From Gossypium raimondii (taxonomy: Eukaryota > Streptophyta > Magnoliopsida > Malvales > Malvaceae): 64,000 nt of DNA. Made by a program: the position numbers and the translations under genes. Under the pieces are notes generated by a model that was not told the DNA's origin, searched no databases, and worked only from the letters and a program-made list of their open reading frames with translations. The DNA is taken from NCBI RefSeq assembly GCF_025698545.1, contig NC_068570.1, positions 58,485,924-58,549,923 on the forward strand, in the 5' to 3' direction. Positions 11,468-24,649 of the stretch are shown piece by piece (within the stretch, counting starts at the first letter, position 1; every line of letters starts with the position of its first letter).

Positions 11468-14400
11468 CTACATGTTTCCAGAACAAAAATTTCTGGGGAA
11501 ATTATCTACCACAAAATAGTAGCAGGAATCAGCGGCCATTTGAATATAGTAAAACCATGCTTGCCTCCAATAAGGATTCATGTACAGCACAGCTGCGATA
11601 CACAATAGCACCATCACGTAACATGCGAAAAGCTTGCATAGAAGGCATCTATATCAATGAAACCATGGTCTTCTTTGATACCAGATGAAGCCTTTGGTGT
11701 CAATGGTGTTGTGATCGGTGAACAATTTTTTCCCACCAATGAGCCACAAAGGAAAGGATTCCCGACGTAGCTGCTTTTATCAAATGCTCCTAATTGTCCA
11801 ATCCTTTCAGGTGTTTTTCTAGATAAATTGTTGTATGACATGTTGAAGTATTCCAGGAAATGTAATACCGCAAATTCGGTAGGGATGTTCCCTGTCAAAT
11901 TGTTGTCCCATATAAACTGTTATTGGAAAGGTCCAAAAGTTTTAGTTTGAGATTGAGACTGCAAATTGCCCTTGGGATTGAACCTTTAAGTCGATTATCT
12001 GCCATGGAAACTTGTGCCAAATTCGAAGCATTTCCCCTCCATTGTGGCAACCTACCAAAGAGTTGGTTCCTGCTCACATCCAATGCTTCCGGCCTTGACT
12101 TATTCCAAATCCAACTTAGCACTTCACCAAAGATAAAGTTATTGCTAAGATCTAGTGTATACAAGTCAGAGCAGTTAGCTAAGACGTTTGGGATTATCCC
12201 AGTGAAATTATTTCCATTTAATTCGAGCTCGGACAAGCTCGTTAGATTAAAATTTCTAGAGAAAATTGATCCTTGTAATGTGTTATTTGATAATGCAAGT
12301 ACCTGTAATGAAGAGCAGCCCATAGCCATTTGTTCCGGTATCTCACCTGGTAATTGGTTGTTTGATAAGTCCAAAACTTGTAGGGAACTCATATCACCAA
12401 ATGAAGAGGGAATGCCGCCATTGGAACAATTCTTTGACATGTTCAAATGACCCAAAAATGGTAGGTGTGCTCCCATTCTTACTGGGATGTTCTACTGAAG
12501 GCATTGTTGGAGATATCCAAATATGATAAAGTAGAATGCACATGCGATGGCACTTGAAAAGGCCCTGACAGAGACGAATTCACCAGATACTGACTCCTTA
12601 GCTCCGTGTTGTTTTCCACCAACCAAAACGGGAATCGATCCACCTTGAAATATATGTCTGAGAGAGTAACATCCTGCAACTCACTTTGATGGTACAAGAA
12701 TTGTGGAAATGACCCTACACTTCGACAACAAGAGACGCTGATGGAACTCAATTGGAACCTTGGAGCCGAAGAATTCGACATCTCATGATCATCAGCATGT
12801 ATGGTGTTGTTATCTGCATAGAGGTACTTGAGTTTTGAAAGGTTGAACAAGGGTCTTAATGAGCTTAGGATGTGAAATTTATTGTTTGAAATATCCAACA
12901 ATTGGAGGGATGTTAGATTTTCAAGGGCAGATATATTTCCATAGAATTGATTAGAAGAGAGGTCTAAAGATTCAAGCAATGTTAAGCTCTTAAGTGCAGA
13001 TATATATCCAGAGAACTGATTAGTAGAGAGGTCCAAAGATTCAAGCAATTTTAAGCTCTGAAGGGCAGATATATTTTCGGAAAACTGATTGTAAGAGAGA
13101 GATAACATTTTAAGGGAGGTGAGGTTGGAGAAAAACACGGGTAAGCTACCTTTTAGATTACAGCCATTGATATCCAACTCTTGGAGATTTGTGAATTCAC
13201 TGACATCTGCAAAAGTAGTAGTATATATGTATATATTTAAGGAGTTTACAAATAGGTACAAATCTAAGTAATAAATAAAATATGTTGAATTAATTAGAAT
13301 AATAATCAATTGAATATATTCAAGAGTGAAAATTAGAATATATTCAAATTTAAATCAAAATAAATTTAGATAAAACTCATACATAATGGGCTTTAAACTT
13401 ACAATTATTTGGGAGAGGATCTACACGTGATGGGATTCGAATCTAGGCATTCAAGATGCTAAGCCCTAATTTTTTGCCTTTAGTGTGTTTAACTTTTTTT
13501 CTCTGGTCCATATGGTTTGTGGAATTTAAAATTTTAGCCTTTCTAGTTGTGAAATTTGAAATTTAAAGACTATTTGGTGTATTTTTAATAAATTTCTATT
13601 AAATTTGAATATATGCATTTTAATATTCAAAGGTTTGATTCAAAAAATAGAAGTAGTTAATTAATTAATTTATTTATATATAAAATCAAAATTATAAAGT
13701 GAATTTGAATATCCTTCCTTTATGGCTTTATGTGAATAAGCAAAGCAAATTCACATGTATCTACCTATATCCATTTTGAATCCAAATATTATTTGAATTT
13801 ATAGCATTCGAATATAAAAGAAGCATATCAAATTTATAGATATATGAATCTATAATCCGAATTACCACATTTAAGAGAAATTATATTTCAAAATTCAAAA
13901 AGCAGCACATTTATATATATTAAATCTAGAGATATATAAAACTAAAATGATGAGTAACTGAAAATAGAATATTTACCATGCATAGGTGGACTGTTGTTAC
14001 CATTGATACCATAGGCGATCAATTTTTTAAGAGAACTGAGTGGTTGAATAAAGTTTGAAGGTAAAGATGAATCAAATAACTCCAACTCTTCCAAACTTCT
14101 CAAATTTAGACCTTCTGTTCAATAACATTAATTGCAAGTTATATTTTGAAAAAACTATGGGAAACAAAGTATATTTATAAAACTATGAAGAAAATAAGGA
14201 TCAAATCCTAGCAAATTAAAATAGAGGATTAACTTCTCAATAATTTTCATAGAAATTTATAATTAAATTTTTTGAGTTTTCTTATATGTTATTAAAAAGT
14301 TGAATAATTTATTGCATTCTCATCTTTACATCCTTTCATAAATTAAAACTACTAAATTAATTAATCAAGATTTATTTATATTTTTTAAATCTGGAAAATG

Positions 14401-15575
14401 GATTTAAAACAAAAATTTGACCTTACAAGTATACATTGTCAAGTGTATATTGTTAAAGACACTTTTAAATAAAAAATGACTTAAAATCAAATACATATGA
14501 TCATAAGAGAAAATTTGAAATGATGAAATTACCTTGTTGAGCGAGGTTTTTGTTAACCTTACAATACAACAACACTAAACGCTTCAATGAAGTAAATTCT
14601 GCAGTAACAGAGGCTTTCAATATCAAATATTTGTGTGAGAGATGAAAGGCGAAATATCCCAACAAAATATATACCATCAAATCATGTCTTATACTCTTCT
14701 TAATCTCAGAAATTTAACCTCTTCACTCATTTGATTTAATAATTGAAATCTAACTGATAACATCATAAAAGGATTTTCGTTAAATTGGATTACATGACTT
14801 TTTAAAGATGAAATATTTACTCACATGGCTAATTGCATTTTACAGATTATAACATTATTTTGCAAATGCTTAAAATATGTAATAATTTGATCAAGCAAAA
14901 AAAAAAATTACATGAGTGGAAAGCCAAATAAGCAAATAAAAATATTGAATCTAGTGAATGCGATGTTTTTATTTTTCTAGCATAATGCTTTAAAAGTATC
15001 ACACAATCCAAATTAATAGAATTAAAATAGAGTAATTAAATTTAAAAAAATGCGTTGAGTATGAGGACTGTATGCATAATTAGACCTACATGTATAAATT
15101 AAATTTGTAAGAAAACATCAAAACTTACTATTGTGAGAATGAGAAGCCATTGTGGTTTCATTAATATTAAATCCTCCTAAACAAAGAGTGTTCAAAGTGG
15201 GGAGTAAGCCCAATGATTGTAATGAAAGGCTACAACCTGCGTGTAAAAGAATGCTTTATTTCTTTAGAATATGAGTAATTAACAAGTCAGGGCAAATAAT
15301 TAAACATTTGCTTCAATGCTAAATTACTATCAAATCATGAATATTAATTTATAAATCCAATTTTATTTTACTTGAATAGTAAAATGACTTCCCCTTCTTC
15401 TTATCTATAAATTTTATAGTTTACCCGCAAAGTATAATTTAAATGCGAACATTACTTGTGTTGCAGATCATAGTCAGCTCCTCTAAATTGCTGAAACCAT
15501 ATAAATCTGAGGAGAATCAGAAATTGAAAACTAGTTTAGATCATTTTACTCATTCAATAATTCAATAATGCATTT
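11468..15575 (-). pseudogene. RLP-A, truncated receptor-like protein pseudogene
   Basis: This is a relic of a leucine-rich-repeat receptor-like protein, homologous to RLP-C (31,456-39,584). Recognisable exons correspond to RLP-C exons 8-12: 15,456-15,506; 15,129-15,236; 14,533 to about 14,601; 13,977-14,114; and 11,468-13,206. Exons 1-7, with signal peptide and N-terminal cap, are missing. The copy breaks near 15,575 into a RTEL1 fragment. The last exon has three further lesions relative to RLP-B/C. A 1-base loss near 12,490-12,496 shifts frame after the motif DISNNAF. A loss of about 619 bases at about 11,906 removes late repeats and the island region. A 1-base loss near 11,625 lies in the membrane-segment codons. 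The exon 10 acceptor is also altered. It cannot encode a receptor. Confidence 0.9.
12895..13110 (-). repeat. Short LRR codon array in RLP-A (three units)
   Basis: Near-identical 69-base (23-codon) units encode repeats of the type SLDLSSNQF-GNISAL-SLTLLE. RLP-A has three before the conserved NNKFHI segment. RLP-B has five plus a partial unit, and RLP-C has five. The array lies at the same place in the last exon of each gene. Confidence 0.85.
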
Positions 15576-15576
15576 T

Positions 15577-16380
15577 TACTGGAAGCGTGGCAAAATTAAT
15601 TTCCTATTCTCAGCATGAGTTAATGATTTATAAAGCTAAGCCCAAAATTGTCTGAAATCATCAAAAATGTTAGAGCCTTAAAGGCTGCAAGTGCCATCAG
15701 AGGTCTTATCTGCAACACTAGCAAAGAAACAAATTGCCACTATTCTTTAGCCTGTCATTCATTTCCATCCCCCTTTTTAGCTTGCAACTATTATCCATTA
15801 TTTTTACTGGATCTTACCTTATGTTGTCATCTGTTACAGATTCAAGGGTTACATGCCTGCGAGATATCATTCTTTGTATGAGCAGTACCTCGAAACAAGT
15901 AAAAGAAATGCCTGAAAATCAGAGGAACTAAACTTATCTGGTCAAAACAGTAATTATACGCTGCCGCTTGCCAATGTGATCGGTTAGAAGTGAAAGACTG
16001 AGACTTTGGCAGCATTGGACTTTCTAATTCTAGATCAACAATCTTTGAAGAAATATTATACAAACATTATGGAAGGTTTGTATGTAGTATACTGCAACTT
16101 GGCACAGCGTTTGGAAGCTTTTGGATGTGTAATCAAGCAGCCAAGTTGCTCATTTGTGTGGAGGAAAGAAACTTATTCAACATGAAGGTGGTGTTACACA
16201 TAGCAAACAATATTTCCATAATTATTTGTTGCTACTACTGAGATTATGAAGGACTAGACCTAGTGACAGCTAACATTTTGTACAAATTGAAATCAAACCA
16301 ACTAAAATAGCAGTGAAACTAAGAATATGGCTTGTGGGAGTTTTTATTCAGTTCCAAAAGAGCACTTTAAAGCCTCGTCT
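15577..16380 (+). pseudogene. RTEL1 3' fragment, cassette 2 (intron 22 to 3' UTR)
   Basis: Homology to the intact gene begins at about 15,580, equal to about 10,555 in RTEL1 intron 22. It runs through a copy of exon 23 (about 15,840-15,915, ending in the same [11 protein letters not shown]...RNA stop) and into the 3' UTR. No helicase sequence is present, so this is a hitchhiking duplicate with no product of its own. It abuts the broken end of RLP-A on the left and faces RLP-B on the right. Exon 23 of this copy is still open. Confidence 0.92.
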
Positions 16381-18499
16381 TAACACAGTTGCTACATATA
16401 AACATGGCATTGCAATCGACAAATTTCACAACAAAATTTTCTACATGTTTCCACTACAAAAATTTATGGGGAAATTATCTACCACAAAATAGTAGCAAGA
16501 ATCAACGGCCATTTGTATGTAGTAAAACCATGCTTGCCTCCAATAAGGATTTATGTACAACACAGCTGCGATACACAATAGCACCATCACGTAACATGCA
16601 AAGAAGCTTGCATAGAAGGCATCCATATCAATGAAACCATGGTCTTCTTTGATGCCAGATGAAGCCTTCGGTGTCAGTGGTGTTGTGACCGGTGAACAAT
16701 TTTTTCCCACCAATGAGCCACAAAGGAAAGGATTCCCGATATAGCTGCTTTCATCAAATGCTCCCAACTGTCCAATCCTTTCAGGTGTCTTTCCAGATAA
16801 ATTGTTGTATGACACATTGAAGTATTCCAGGAAATGTAACACCGCAAATTCGGCAGGGATATTCCCTGTCAAATTGTTGTAGGAAAGATCTAGACTTTCC
16901 ATGTCCATGAGGTTAGAAAATGCATGTGGCACTGGTCCGGTCAAGCTATTGTGAGAAAGGTTCAATGTGAAGAGTTTCATAATGTTTTTTGTTTCAAAAC
17001 TAATTTCACCGGTAAGCTTGTTGCAGGAGAGATCAATTCCAGACATGTATTGAAGCATTCTTCTCTTGTAATTGTAGGATCTGCTCTTTACTGTGTATTC
17101 TATTGAAACTTCATTGGCCATCGAGTTATTTATGCTGTAATAAATACTTCGATGCCTAATATATTGCTCAGTTACATAGTTCAGCGCAGCAACTCATAAA
17201 CAAGAAGGAATACCACCAGAGAGATTATTTTGAGAAAGATCAATCAAGCTTAAACGATCCAACTTGCATAATTGAATTGGAATTGCACCCTCAAAGTGGT
17301 TTCTCCTTAAGAGAAGATAACTTAATTCATAAAGATTGCTAACCCAATTTGGAATGTTACCCTTCAAGTGGTTGTAGCTGAGATCCAATGTCACCAACGA
17401 AGAGCTATCATGAAAAGCATTTGGTAACGCTCCTTGTAGCTTATTTTTAAATAAATGAACTTCCTTCACCGATACCGGCTTGAAGCAAGATGGTAGAGTC
17501 CCAGATAAACTGTTCATGGAAAGGTCCAAAAATTGGAGTTTGAGATTGAGACTACAAATTGCCCTTGGTATTGAACCTTCAAGTTGATTATCTGCCATGG
17601 AAACTAGTGCCAAATTCGAAGCATTTCCCCTCCATTGTGGCAACCTACCAAAGAGTTGGTTCCTGCTCACATCCAATGATGCCAGCTCTGACATATTCCA
17701 AATCCAACTTGGGACTTCACCATAGATATAGTTGTTGCTAAGATCTAGTATATTCAAGCCAGAGTAAGCTAAGACATTTGGGATCATCCCAGTGAAGTTA
17801 TTTCCATTTAATTGGAGCTCCAACAAGCTCTTTAGATTAAAATTTCCTGAGAAAATTGATCCTTGTAATTTGTTATTTGATAATACAAGTACCTGTAATG
17901 AAGAGCAGCCTATAGCCATGTGCTGAGGTATCTCTCCAGATAATTGGTTGTTTGATAAGTCCAAAACTTGTAGGGAACTCGTATCACCAAAAGAAGAGGG
18001 AATGCTGCCATTGAAATAATTCCTTGACATGTTCAAATAACGCAAAAATGGTAGGTGTGCGCCCATTCTTACTGGGATGTTGCCACCGAAGGCATTGTTG
18101 GAGATATCCAAACGTGATAAAGCAGAATGCACACGCGATGGCACTTGAAAAGGCCCTGATAGAGAGCAATTCACGAGATTCAGGGTCATTAGCATCGTGT
18201 TGTTTTCCAACAACCAAACCGGAAATCGATCCACCTTGAAATATATGTCTGAGAGAGAAACCTCCTGCAATTCACTTTGATGGTACAAGAATTTTGGAAA
18301 TGGCCCACCACTTCCACAACAAGTTAAGCTGATGGAACTCAATTGGAACCTTGGAGCCGAAGAATGCGACATCTCATGATCATCAGCATGTATGGTGTTG
18401 TTATCTGCATAGAGGTACTTGAGTTTTGAAAGGTTGAACAAGGGTCTTAATGAGCTTGGGATGTGAAATTTATTGTTTGAAACATCCAACGATTGGAGG

Positions 18500-18875
18500 G
18501 ATGTTAGACTTTCAAGGGCAGATATATTTCCAGAGAATTGATTAGAAGAGAGGCCCAAAGATTCAGAGAATTGATTAGAAGAGAGGCCCAAAGATTCAAG
18601 CAATGTTAGGCTCTGAAGGGCAGATATATTTCCAAAAAACTGATTAGAAGAGAGGTCCAAAGATGCAAGCAATGTTAGGCTCTGAATGGCAGATATATTT
18701 CCAGAGAACTGATTAGAAGAGAGGTCCAAAGATTCAAGCAATGTTAGGCTCTGAAGGGCAGATATATTTCCAGATAACTGATTAGAAGAGAGGTTCAAAG
18801 ATTCAAGCAATTTTAGGCTCTTAAGGATAGATATATTTTCGGAAAACTGATTGGAAGAGAGAGATAACATTTTAA
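18500..18875 (-). repeat. LRR codon array in RLP-B (five units plus 33-bp duplication)
   Basis: Five tandem units of about 69 bases encode near-identical 23-residue LRRs. Next to the last unit lies an exact 33-base tandem duplication (18,532-18,564 and 18,565-18,597) encoding SLGLSSNQFSE twice. The frame is kept. The partial unit breaks LRR periodicity and is absent from RLP-A and RLP-C. Confidence 0.9.
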
Positions 18876-21800
18876 GGGAGGTGAGGTTGGAGAAACACAT
18901 GGGTAAGCTACCCTTTAGATTACAGTCTTGCATGTTCAACTCTTGGAGATTTGTCAATTCACAGACATCTGCAAAAGTAGTAGTATATATGTATATATTT
19001 AAGGAGTTTACAAATAGGTACAAATCTAAATAATAAATAAAATATGTTGAATTAATTAGAATAATAATCAATTCAATATAAAATATTCAAGAGTGAAAAT
19101 TAGAATATATTATTTGGGAGAGAATCTACACGTGATGGGATTCGAATCTAGGCATTCAAGATGCTAAGCCTTAATTCTTTGCCTTTAGTGTGTTTAACCA
19201 TTTTTCTTTGGTCCATAAGGTTTGTAGAATTTAAAGTTTTAGCCTTTCTAGTTGTGAAATTATAAATTTAAAGACTAATTGGTGTATTGTTAATAAATTT
19301 CTATTAAATTAGAATATATGCATTTTAATATTCAAAAAAATAGAAGTAGTTAATTTTTTTATTTATATATAAAATCAAAATTATAAAGTAGATTTGAATA
19401 TCCTTCCTTTATGGCTTTATGTGAATAAGTAAAGCAAATTCACATGTATCTATCCATATCCATTTTGAATCTGAATATTATCTGAATTTATAGCATTCGA
19501 ATATAAAAGAAGCATGTCAAATTTATAGATATATGAATCTATAATCCGAATTACCACATCTAAGAGAAATTATATTTCAAAATTCAAAAGCAGCACATTT
19601 ATATATATTAAATCTAGAAATATATAAAAACTAAAATGATGAGTAACTGAAAATAGAATATTTACCATGCATAGGTGGACTGTTGTTACCATCAATACCA
19701 AAGGCGGTCAATTTTTTAAGAGAAATGAGTGGTCCAAAAACTTGAATAAAGTTTGAAGGTAAAGATGAATGAGACAACTCCAACTCTTCCAAACTTCTTA
19801 AATTTAGGCCTTCTGTTCAATAACATTAACTGCAAGTTATATTTTGAAAAAAATTATGAGAAACAATGTATATTTATAAAACTACGAAGAAAATAAGGAT
19901 TTGAAATTATGAGTTTCATCCTGTTCTTTTATTTTACATAAATTGAGATGTTAGCTTTTTCTATTTTAATTTGTCAAAATTTGGTTAATGTAGTTTGTGT
20001 AAATTAAGAAGCTAGTCTAGTTATTGGTAATAATATATATTCTCATCTTTACATCCTTTTATAATTGTTTTTGAAAAGAGATCCTGCAGAATGCATTAGT
20101 TTGACGGAAAATTACAACGTTAAAAACAATTTCCTAAAAAGCCTTAAACGGCACCTTAGCATCCTTTCATAAATTAAAACTACTAAATTAATTAATCAAA
20201 TTTTATTCTTAAATCTAGAAAATGGATTTAAAACAAAAATTTGACATTGAAAGTGTATATTATCAAGTATATATAGTTAAGGACAATTTGAAATAAAAAA
20301 TGACTTAAAATCAAATAAATATTATCATAAGAGGGAAATTGAAAGAATGAAATTACCTTGTCGAGTGAGGTTTTTGTTGACGTTACAGTACAACAACTTT
20401 AAACGCTTCAAAGAAGTAAAGTCTGCTGTAACAGAGGCTTTCAATATCAAATATGTGTGAGAGAGGGAAAGGCAAAGATATTAGTGAAATATCCCAACAA
20501 AAATAAATTAGTCTCTCTACGCTCTACTCTTAATCTCGGAAATTTAATCTCTCTATTCATTTGATTTAATAATTGAAATCCAACTGATAACATTATCAAA
20601 GGATTTTCGTTAAATTGAATTACATGGCTTTTTTAATATGAAATATTTACTCACGTGGCTAACTGTATTTTGCAGATTATAACATTGTTTGCAAATGCTT
20701 AAAATGTGTAATAATTTGATCGAACAAAAAAAAAGTTTACATGACTGGAAGGCCAAATAAACAAAAATAAATGTTGAATCTAGTATCGTAAGATTTTCGA
20801 TTTCGAAAATGAGAAGAGTATAAGGACTGCATGCATAATTAGACCTACATGTATAAATTAAGTTTGTAAGAAAACATCAAAACTTACTGTTGCGGGAATA
20901 AGAAGCCATTGAGGTTTCATTAATATTAAATCCTCCTAAAGAAAGAGTGTTCAAAGTGGGGAAGAAGCCCAATGATTGTAATGAGAAGCTACAACCTGCA
21001 TCTGCATCTGCCTCTGTATATGCATCTGCATGTCAAACAATGCTTTATTTCATTAGAAAATGTGTAATTAACAAGTCAGGGCAAATAAAACAAATCTTTA
21101 TTTCTGTTTCCTCTTCTTCATATCTATAAATTTTATAGTTTACCTCCCCAAAGTAGAGTTTAACATTACCTGTAAAGCAGGCCATATTTCTTTTTTCTTT
21201 TGACTTTAATAGTAAGATGACTTTTAAATGATTTCTTTTTCTTTTTTTTTTCTCTCAAAATTTTAATTTTTGCATTACCTATATAGCTGGCCATAGTCAG
21301 CTCTTCCAAATTGCCAAAACCATATAAATCTGAGGAGAATCAGAAATTGGAAAATAGTTTAGTTCAAATAAAGCTTATGAATTTATATATCTCATTCAAT
21401 AATTCTTTTCTTTTCGTAAGAAAAAAAAACAGAGGATGGAGAGAAGGGTGATTTTTACCTTTCATATCGATTAATCCATTGCATTGAGAGATATCTATCC
21501 TCAATGTCTTTAGATTCGGAAGTGTAGCAAGAGATGGCAATATACTATTTTTGAAACCATTAACACTCAAATTAAGATGTTTCAAATTCATCAGCCTTAG
21601 TCCTGCACCATTATCAAGTAACAACATTTATAGTTATTTTATTCCTTAAAATATTTATTTTTAAAATTTGACACGTGCCTTTTTTTAAATACTTTATTAT
21701 ATCTCTATAGGACACTTGTCAACCCAACGACTTTACTTATGGAGTCTAAAATCTCCACCAGTAATATACTAAATATTTTCCCTAAGTTTATAATAAATTT

Positions 21801-22041
21801 AACAATAACAAAATTTTAAAAAATAAATTTAATGTTAAATTGAAAATTAAAAAAATCATAAATACCTTGAGATGGAATCAAAATTATCGGATAAGATCAA
21901 CTCCTCTAAATTGCTGAGAGCATTTAAATCTGAAGATAACGTTAAAAGGAAACTAAAAATAACTTTATTTTGCTTAGTATATTAATTTAAATATTTAAAG
22001 CATTCATAATGGGAACTATTCATTGAGCCTACTACATTATT

Positions 22042-22430
22042 TGAGTTTCATTACTATTAAATCCTCCTAAAGAAAGAGTGTTCAAAGTGGGGAATAAGCC
22101 CAATGATTGTAATGAAAGGCTTTAGATTTGAAAGTGTAGCAAGAGATGACAATATATTACTATTGAAACCATTAATACTCAAATCAAGATGTTTCAAATT
22201 CATCAGCCTTAGTCCTGCACCTTTATCAAGTAACAACATTTTTACTTATTTTATTTCATATAATATTTACTTTTTAAAAATTTGACACGTGTCTCTTTTT
22301 AAAATATTTTCTTATATCTCTATAAGACACTTGTCAACCCAATGACTTTAATTATGGAGTTTAAAATCTCCACCAGTAATATATCAAATATTATTTCCTA
22401 AGTTTATAATAAATTTAATAATAACAAAAT
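22042..22430 (-). repeat. Internal exon-9/exon-7 chimeric duplication in RLP-B
   Basis: Between RLP-B exons 5 and 6 lies a block absent at the same place in RLP-C. Its left part (about 22,042-22,122) copies exon 9 sequence. It then jumps directly into a copy of exon 7 (about 22,123-22,220, encoding GLRLMNLKHLDLS) and its upstream intron. The genuine exon 7 is at 21,459-21,602. The chimeric block lacks a usable donor site at the fusion, so it is probably not spliced in. Confidence 0.75.
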
Positions 22431-23346
22431 TTTCGACTAAGTTTTGGCCTAACTTGAATGGGTTTATTCAGTTCAACTTATGAAATTTCTATTATCAATG
22501 GTAAATATTAAGTTAAGTGTTCAAATAGAGATGAAACTTTTTATGAGTTGCACATGAATTAAAACTTTAAACATAATTAAGTAAAAGGTAAGTCTACCTC
22601 ATATAAGAGAAACCTTACACAATGACCAAATAAGAGTTGAACCTTTTCAATTGTGCTCAAATAAGAATTTTTCAAATACCATATAATATATTTGAAATTA
22701 TGTTTTTTTTAACTTTTCAAATAATATCTTATTAAACCGTGTGTGTTTTATTCTAAACACGTTAGCATTCATCTAATTTTTACTTTCAAAAGGGCATAAC
22801 TTTTTTACCGTTTTGAAAGGTAGGTGCTACATATAAATATTAACAATTTATTTAACATATGTCTAGTTAATTGGAAAATGGATGAAAAGCATTTAATTGT
22901 GAAAGGAAAATTACAAATAAAACTAATAACAAATCATATAAAATCAAAAGATATCATATTCTTACCTTTTGTATAAATTGCCCCCTCCAATTGGTTATCA
23001 GATAAATCTAATGACTTCAAATTTGAGAACTCAACAAGGGATGAGAATAGGCTATTGTTCAAGAGATTACCATTTAAACTAAGTACCTCAAGTTTGTTGA
23101 ACTTCATTCCTTCTTTTTCTGAAAAGAAAAAAAAGTTAATGTAATTTCATCTTAAAAAAAGATAATATGTTGGAACAACAATTAATTAAGCAAGTGATTT
23201 ACCATGGAATAGTGACCCAAGGCTCTCAATTTCATTTCCCTCTAAATACAGCTCCTTCAAGTTCATCCAATTATTATTGCTTTCTGTTCATATCCAATGA
23301 AAATATATGTTAGTTAATCAAGTTATTTAGAAAGAGATAATATAAC

Positions 23347-23584
23347 ATTTAGTCCCTAAATTTTGTAATTTTCTCCAACTTGGTCCTTGACCTGTTTTTT
23401 GTCCACATTAGTCTTGGAATTTAACATCTTTCCATAGCTTTGGCCAATGAGATGATGTGGCACTATGAGATTGTGTCACGTCATCACCTAAATTCTTGAA
23501 AAATTGCTAAATTCCAGGACTAATGTCGACCAAAAAAGTTTATAGACTAAGTTAGAAAAAATTACTAAATTCAAGGACTAAATC
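23347..23584. mobile_element. Foldback/MITE-like element in RLP-B intron 3
   Basis: A 238-base element begins ATTTAGTCCCTAAATTTTG and ends with the near-inverse (AAATTCAAGGACTAAAT). The ends therefore form terminal inverted repeats, and it has no coding capacity. A copy sits at the same point in RLP-C (38,261-38,495), so it was present before the B/C duplication. I could not define a target-site duplication, so the superfamily is open. Confidence 0.6.
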
Positions 23585-24649
23585 TTGCTTTACCCTTATA
23601 AAAACAACTAACTAATAAACTTTCTATTTTTTTTAATCAAATTAAGCATGATATTCAAAAAAGAAACATGCCTTGTATATCAAGGGTTCCTTTTAGTCCG
23701 CAATACTCAATACACACTGGTGTCATAGTGGCAAAACCATCTATATTTCCAAAACTGTTGTAAGATAAATCCAAAGTTTCCAAATTATTCAACTTTGATA
23801 ACATCTCAATACCTGCCAACAATAATATTAAAAAAAAAAAAAGGAGAAAACTATTTTAAACTTGGATAAGCTTTGCATCATATACAATTTAATACTTTTA
23901 CCATTGGTAGGATTTGATCTTGTGAATACATTGTAAGCTAGATTTAAAGACTTAAGCGAGGAAAGTTCACTTAAGGATGCTAAAATGCTATTGTTGAAAT
24001 GATTGTCACTCAAGTCAAGATTCTCCAACTTATCCAATTTCGATGACAACCTTTCAAAACCTACAAGGAATAAGGAAATATAGTAAATTAGCAATGTCGG
24101 GGGACAGGGTCTTAGCTCCAAAAAATATGGTAAATTTTCAGTTTAGTCCTTACCAAAACTGTAAATTGATGCAATAATACAATTTCATTTCAACAATGAA
24201 CAAGTAGTTGAAATGATTTTTTTGACATACAAAATAATAAAAAGAAATAAATATTTGTAATAAAGTTGAAAGGTAATAAACCCTGATTGGCAACACAGCC
24301 GGTTATGAAATTCCCACTTAAAAGAAAGATTCTGTAATTTCTCAAAAGGAAGAAACAAAGAGGCATTAAGATACCAATCTCTCTTCATGTTGCTGGAATA
24401 ATTAAGGAAAAGATGGGTGACTCGTCCACTTATTGGGTTGCATTCAACCCTTTCCCACTCACAACAATTTGATGAACTCTCTTTTTCCGGTTTTGACTCA
24501 TAGTCTAGATCTTGAAACTTATAATCAATGAACGCAAAGAAAGGTTTGAGCTGGAATAGAGCAAATCTTTCCTCCTCTAAGCACCCATCACACAGCCCAG
24601 AACCTAACGATAACACTACAAGAACCATGGCTAACCATTTCGACTCCAT

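Larger units (their letters stand above)
16441..24649 (-). pseudogene. RLP-B, full-length but disabled receptor-like protein gene
   Basis: This gene has the same 12-exon plan as RLP-C. Exons: 24,282-24,649; 23,902-24,060; 23,672-23,812; 23,203-23,283; 22,966-23,118; 21,866-21,929; 21,459-21,602; 21,279-21,329; 20,888-20,995; 20,357-20,425; 19,666-19,812; 16,441-18,968. It still encodes a signal peptide, a paired-Cys LRR cap, LRRs, an acidic juxtamembrane stretch and a membrane segment. Three lesions are visible. There is an extra A near 24,318-24,323 in exon 1, where RLP-C has three A and this copy four, so SLSGNF becomes frameshifted. There is a net loss of 11 bases in exon 6. An in-frame TGA at about 17,194-17,196, where RLP-C has AAA after PSCL, cuts off the last LRRs and membrane anchor. 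A secreted fragment is conceivable but exon 1 is already out of frame. Sequencing error could explain one lesion, hardly all three. Confidence 0.88.

Noticed and set aside
11923-12450. A 175-codon + strand open frame
   Set aside because: It is antisense to the LRR exon of RLP-A. LRR codons often leave the opposite strand open.
21364-21627. Separate small LRR genes suggested by short open frames at 21,364-21,627, 23,828-24,121, 36,535-36,759 and 38,567-38,749
   Set aside because: Each is an exon of RLP-B or RLP-C with flanking intron read through. Phase and order fit single 12-exon genes.
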